This document shows positions 62,194 to 64,000 of a stretch of DNA of 64,000 nt, in pieces. The notes beneath the pieces are model-generated. The model worked only from the letters and a program-made list of their open reading frames with translations, did not search any database and was not told the origin of the DNA. Source of the DNA: Rugalucina vietnamica (lineage: Eukaryota; Mollusca; Bivalvia; Lucinida; Lucinidae); the NCBI GenBank assembly GCA_964017185.1, contig OZ024870.1, positions 35,976,139 through 36,040,138 on the forward strand, written 5' to 3'. Positions within the stretch are counted from its first letter, which is position 1. Each line of letters begins with the position of its first letter. The position numbers and the translations under genes are program-made.

Positions 62194-63304
62194 CTGAAAT
62201 TGTCATGTTATAGGTATTAGAACATCTTGATACACTTTTTTTAATATAAAAAATGAAAGAACACTTTTTTTTTTATATAAATAATGAAAGAACAAGTAAC
62301 ACCAAAGTTCAAATATTTTCCTTGAAATGATAAGTTTAATATGTGTAAATCGCATTATAAATAAGCTATTAAAAGGAGTATAAACATTTCTATAAAACAA
62401 ATTTGCAGCTATCCCTTAAATATAACCATACAGTCTCTATATAAAATGGAAGGTTCGAGGGGATGCTTAAATAAAAATTTGATATCTGCACTTGGATATC
62501 TTTAATCTTAAAAATTCTGAGTTTGCAATTAGCTAATACCTGTCACATATAAACTCGGTGTCATACTCTGGTGCCCCATCCTGTTTAACTATAACCTTGT
62601 TAAGGAACCAGCCAGGGTTATACCCGGCATTGTCATGCCCGATTTTGATTTTGGAGATCTTTAATACTGAAACAGCTTCAAACTCTACCTCATCCATCTG
62701 TAATAAATGATGAAATCTTATTACTCTCAGACCATATACACATAACATATGGGATATTATGAATTTTAGCATAATATGATTTAACTATGCAGTTCAGTCC
62801 ACCCTCTTCACAATACAGGGTTTTGTCCACAGAATGTATTGACAATTTTATAATAGATAAAAAGATTTGTTACTGTACCTTTCGGACAATCACATGCCAT
62901 ATTTCTGTATATGCACAAGCTAGAATTTAGCAATATTTTCTGTTGCTATCAGTAACAACACAATTATGTTCAGATTCAAAATTAACATTTTCTGAATTAA
63001 TCTGGTACTGAATAATATTTGGTATCACACTTTCATATATTTGTCCCACTGGACTGCTTTCATTTTAAACCACTCAATTAATCTAGATTATTTTTATCTC
63101 CCTGCACACCTTTTCTAAATCAAGAACTTCAGTTCAAATAATTATCTACCTGTCCTCCCTCCCATTTATTGAGATTTGTATTTGATTTGATGAGTTTCCT
63201 GCTCCCGGTGTCACCCCTCTCACCATAGATAGTGATGGAAACATTGGCGTCAGTTCCCGCTTTCTTCACATCACCCGTGTACACTTGAACAATGTACTTT
63301 ACCA
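62136..63304 (-). CDS. PLAT-domain protein (LOXHD1-like), last three exons
   Basis: Minus-strand exons 63304-63150, 62697-62540 and 62193-62136 join in frame (phases 2, 0, 2) and encode one PLAT/LH2 beta-sandwich domain and the stop. Signatures: YIVQVYTGDVKKAGTDANVS, IYGERGDTGSRKL, IKIGHDNAGYNPGWFLNKV and FICDRWFAKDMDDGLLEREL. Such tandem PLAT domains are typical of LOXHD1, a stereocilia protein in vertebrates. The domain assignment is strong. LOXHD1 rather than another PLAT protein is an inference, because the upstream part lies beyond the window. The protein ends ELTPS. Confidence 0.83.
62540..62697 (-). CDS. PLAT gene, penultimate exon
   Basis: TTACAG acceptor, GACAG|GTATTA donor, starts phase 0, ends phase 2. 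Second half of the PLAT domain: VEFEAVSVLKISKIKIGHDN, GWFLNKVIV, EFICDR. Confidence 0.85.
63150..63304 (-). CDS. PLAT gene, antepenultimate exon
   Basis: TTGTTTCAG acceptor, CAG|GTAGAT donor, starts with two bases of a split codon, ends phase 0. First half of the PLAT domain, with the TGDVKKAGTDANV strand pair. A family A copy begins 43 nt upstream of the acceptor on the gene strand. Confidence 0.83.
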
Positions 63305-63347
63305 CTGAAACAAATGTGTCCAGATACTGACATAAGCATATAGCATT

Positions 63348-63562
63348 TGAGCCACGGCATGAGAAAACCAACAATGTGGTTTCCGACCGACACAAACCGA
63401 TCTGTACAAGCACAGAAAATGGCTAGAGGACCGAAACTGTACAGAAACTGTGCTATCCGTGTAGCGAATGCAAAGGCGCTGATCAGCTTCGCAGTAACTA
63501 CGAAGCTGATCTGCGCTTGATTTCACATGTGCAAAATGTTGGTTTTCTCATAATGCGGCTCA
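63348..63562 (+). repeat. Family A MITE
   Basis: Forward copy, GCTTCGCAGTAACTACGAAGC hairpin, TT on both sides. It faces the reverse copy at 63742. Confidence 0.86.
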
Positions 63563-63741
63563 TTTTTTTTTTCTTTCTTTGTCAATTTTCGTTAGAAATT
63601 TTTGCAAGCTAATTGTGTTGCATCTTACAAGCAGATCTTGACATTATAGTGTAAGTCTCAATTATATGGCTGTAAAATTATCGTCATCACACTAAAATTA
63701 TTTTTCCTTTTTATATAAAATTGCTTATGTCTGTTATATAT

Positions 63742-63977
63742 TGAGCCGCACCATGAGAAAACCAACAATCTGCATTGGCGAAAACAAAGTCGCAGATCAG
63801 CTTCGCGGTAACCGCGAAGCTGATCAGCACCTTTGTTTTCGCTACTCGGATAGTACAATTCCTCCTCTACTTAACTCCGAAATTTCAAGCTTCTAGCTCT
63901 TTTCTGTCACTGTACAGGTTGATTTGTGTCGGACCTGTTCGGAAACCACATTGTTGGTTTTCCCACGAGGCGGCTCA
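63742..63977 (-). repeat. Family A MITE (reverse)
   Basis: Full-length copy with perfect GCTTCGCGGTAACCGCGAAGC hairpin and ends TGAGCCGCACCATGAG / CCCACGAGGCGGCTCA. It forms an inverted pair with 63348-63562. Confidence 0.9.
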
Positions 63978-64000
63978 TATTATATTGTCTCCTGTCTTCG

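Overview
This is intron-rich, AT-rich animal DNA. Consensus GT-AG introns, kilobase introns packed with short palindromic DNA transposons, tRNA-derived SINEs and patchy non-LTR retrotransposon remains suggest a mollusc. From memory, the GAGCCGC-type palindromic repeats resemble those of heterodont bivalves such as dreissenid or venerid clams. That placement is inference.

Three protein-coding genes can be built exon by exon. (1) Positions 1142-19940, + strand: the last 18 exons of NCAPG, a condensin I HEAT-repeat subunit; its 5' part lies before the window. The HEAT/Cnd3 part ends near exon 9. It is followed by about 790 residues of Ser/Pro/Lys-rich, probably disordered tail, mostly in one 1.5 kb exon. 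(2) Positions 58198-27620, - strand: a complete type II phosphatidylinositol 4-kinase (PI4K2) of nine coding exons. It has two alternative first exons (1a near 58.0 kb, 1b near 53.1 kb), both joining exon 2 in phase 0. (3) Positions 63304-62136, - strand: the last three exons of a PLAT-domain protein resembling LOXHD1; its 5' part lies beyond the window. NCAPG and PI4K2 converge on a repeat-filled gap at about 21.4-27.6 kb. PI4K2 and the PLAT gene are tandem on the minus strand. The three genes have no evident functional link.

Most of the rest is mobile DNA. Families used below: A, GAGCCGC-ended palindromic MITEs of about 235 bp (near 40 copies, both orientations, each with a 65-nt hairpin core); B, AGCTCACCTGAG-ended elements of about 1.5 kb built from ~450-bp internal units; C, TTAA-ended MITEs of about 230 bp with a long central palindrome; D, ACGAAAACATG-ended MITEs of about 270 bp with a GC-rich central palindrome; E, foldback elements with CTCAGCTGAG arms. 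Single elements include a 2.4 kb unit with ~115-bp inverted repeats, a 4.1 kb unit with long inverted repeats, a hAT-like unit with an 8-bp target duplication, and SINEs with 11-bp duplications.

The main points of interest are: an unusually long NCAPG tail rich in CDK-type sites and encoded by consecutive symmetric phase-1 exons; tandem decayed copies of NCAPG exon 4 that keep splice sites but carry stops; the alternative PI4K2 N-termini, one with and one without a dileucine sorting signal; the many transposon ends lying within about 25 nt of splice junctions; and covarying hairpin arms in family A.
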